From positions 1 to 40,814 of the forward strand of contig JACCXZ010000010.1 of NCBI GenBank assembly GCA_013696745.1: DNA of 40,814 bases, written 5' to 3'. Position numbers and translations under genes: made by a program. The stretch comes from Nocardioidaceae bacterium. Lineage in GTDB: Bacteria; Actinomycetota; Actinomycetes; Propionibacteriales; Nocardioidaceae. Numbering within the stretch: position 1 is the first letter of the stretch; every line of letters begins with the position of its first letter. The notes under the pieces are model-generated. The model worked only from the letters and a program-made list of their open reading frames with translations. It ran no database searches and had not been told where the DNA came from. Shown here piece by piece: positions 40,775 to 40,814 of the stretch.

Positions 40775-40814
40775 TCACGCGGCGAGTGAGTCGTCTTGCT
40801 GGTATTCGGTGGCG
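40775..40814 (-). CDS. Possible 3' end of a minus-strand gene cut by the window edge
   Basis: Read on the minus strand from the edge, 12 codons give ATEYQQDDSLAA and then TGA (40775-40777). This looks like a plausible protein end, as seen in transposases or regulators, but it is too short to assign. The sequence just after it (lower coordinates) has small inverted repeats such as GTGAC/GTCAC at 40760-40778. Confidence 0.25.
   Translation of the reverse strand, partial: ATEYQQDDSLAA

Overview
The window is high-GC DNA with GTG, TTG and probably CTG starts, many 4-base ATGA/GTGA gene overlaps and gene families typical of Actinomycetia: DUF3145, DUF3052, homodimeric AceE, a PucR-type regulator heading fabD-fabH-acpP-fabF-accD, and a Nif3 / zinc-ribbon / RNase H-phosphatase cluster ordered as in Mycobacterium (Rv2230c-Rv2229c-Rv2228c). 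I infer a Micrococcales- or Propionibacteriales-like actinomycete. The genus cannot be read from this sequence.

Bases 1-6,350 are a decaying accessory region. Small intact genes (VOC protein, dienelactone-hydrolase-like protein with a divergent ArsR-like regulator, DUF1905, two MmcQ/YjbR proteins) alternate with wrecks: a NUDIX gene with two frameshifts, a heavily deleted PheS-related ligase pseudogene that ends abruptly in an antitoxin-like fragment, a VOC gene with two frameshifts, and a calcium-binding-repeat fragment without a start. The long housekeeping genes later in the window read through cleanly, so real decay is likelier than poor sequence.

Bases 6,500-9,300 hold an FtsX-type ABC exporter (permease, ATPase) with its PadR regulator in one overlapping operon, preceded by an inverted repeat. 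Bases 9,497-13,734 hold an exported subtilisin-like protease whose tail carries Trp at almost exactly every fifth residue. By a GTGA overlap it is coupled to a membrane GAF-GGDEF-EAL protein with a degenerate GGDEF site and an intact EAL site. This pair is the best candidate for an uncharacterised system here.

Bases 13,881-18,833 encode peptide release factor 3, a PAP2-family membrane enzyme, a methyltransferase, DUF3145 and a one-pass membrane protein. Bases 18,872-25,424 form the fatty-acid synthesis operon on the minus strand: PucR-type regulator, FabD, FabH, ACP, FabF and an acyl-CoA carboxylase beta subunit. FabD has an extra C-terminal biotinyl/lipoyl-like domain whose modifiable lysine is missing. 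Bases 25,489-31,254 add a PHP phosphoesterase, an FAD oxidoreductase, AceE (minus strand) and DUF3052. AceE would supply acetyl-CoA to the neighbouring fatty-acid genes.

Bases 31,468-38,551 hold tRNA-Val(TAC), a membrane-anchored coiled-coil protein, a Tat-exported ferritin-like protein, the Nif3 / zinc-ribbon / RNase H-phosphatase / RNB-ribonuclease cluster and the RNase P RNA gene. After rnpB the window becomes accessory again: two paralogous Phd/YefM-RelE toxin-antitoxin modules, each with its own palindromic operator at the antitoxin start, flank a frameshifted excisionase-like HTH gene. The last 40 bases may be the 3' end of another minus-strand gene.
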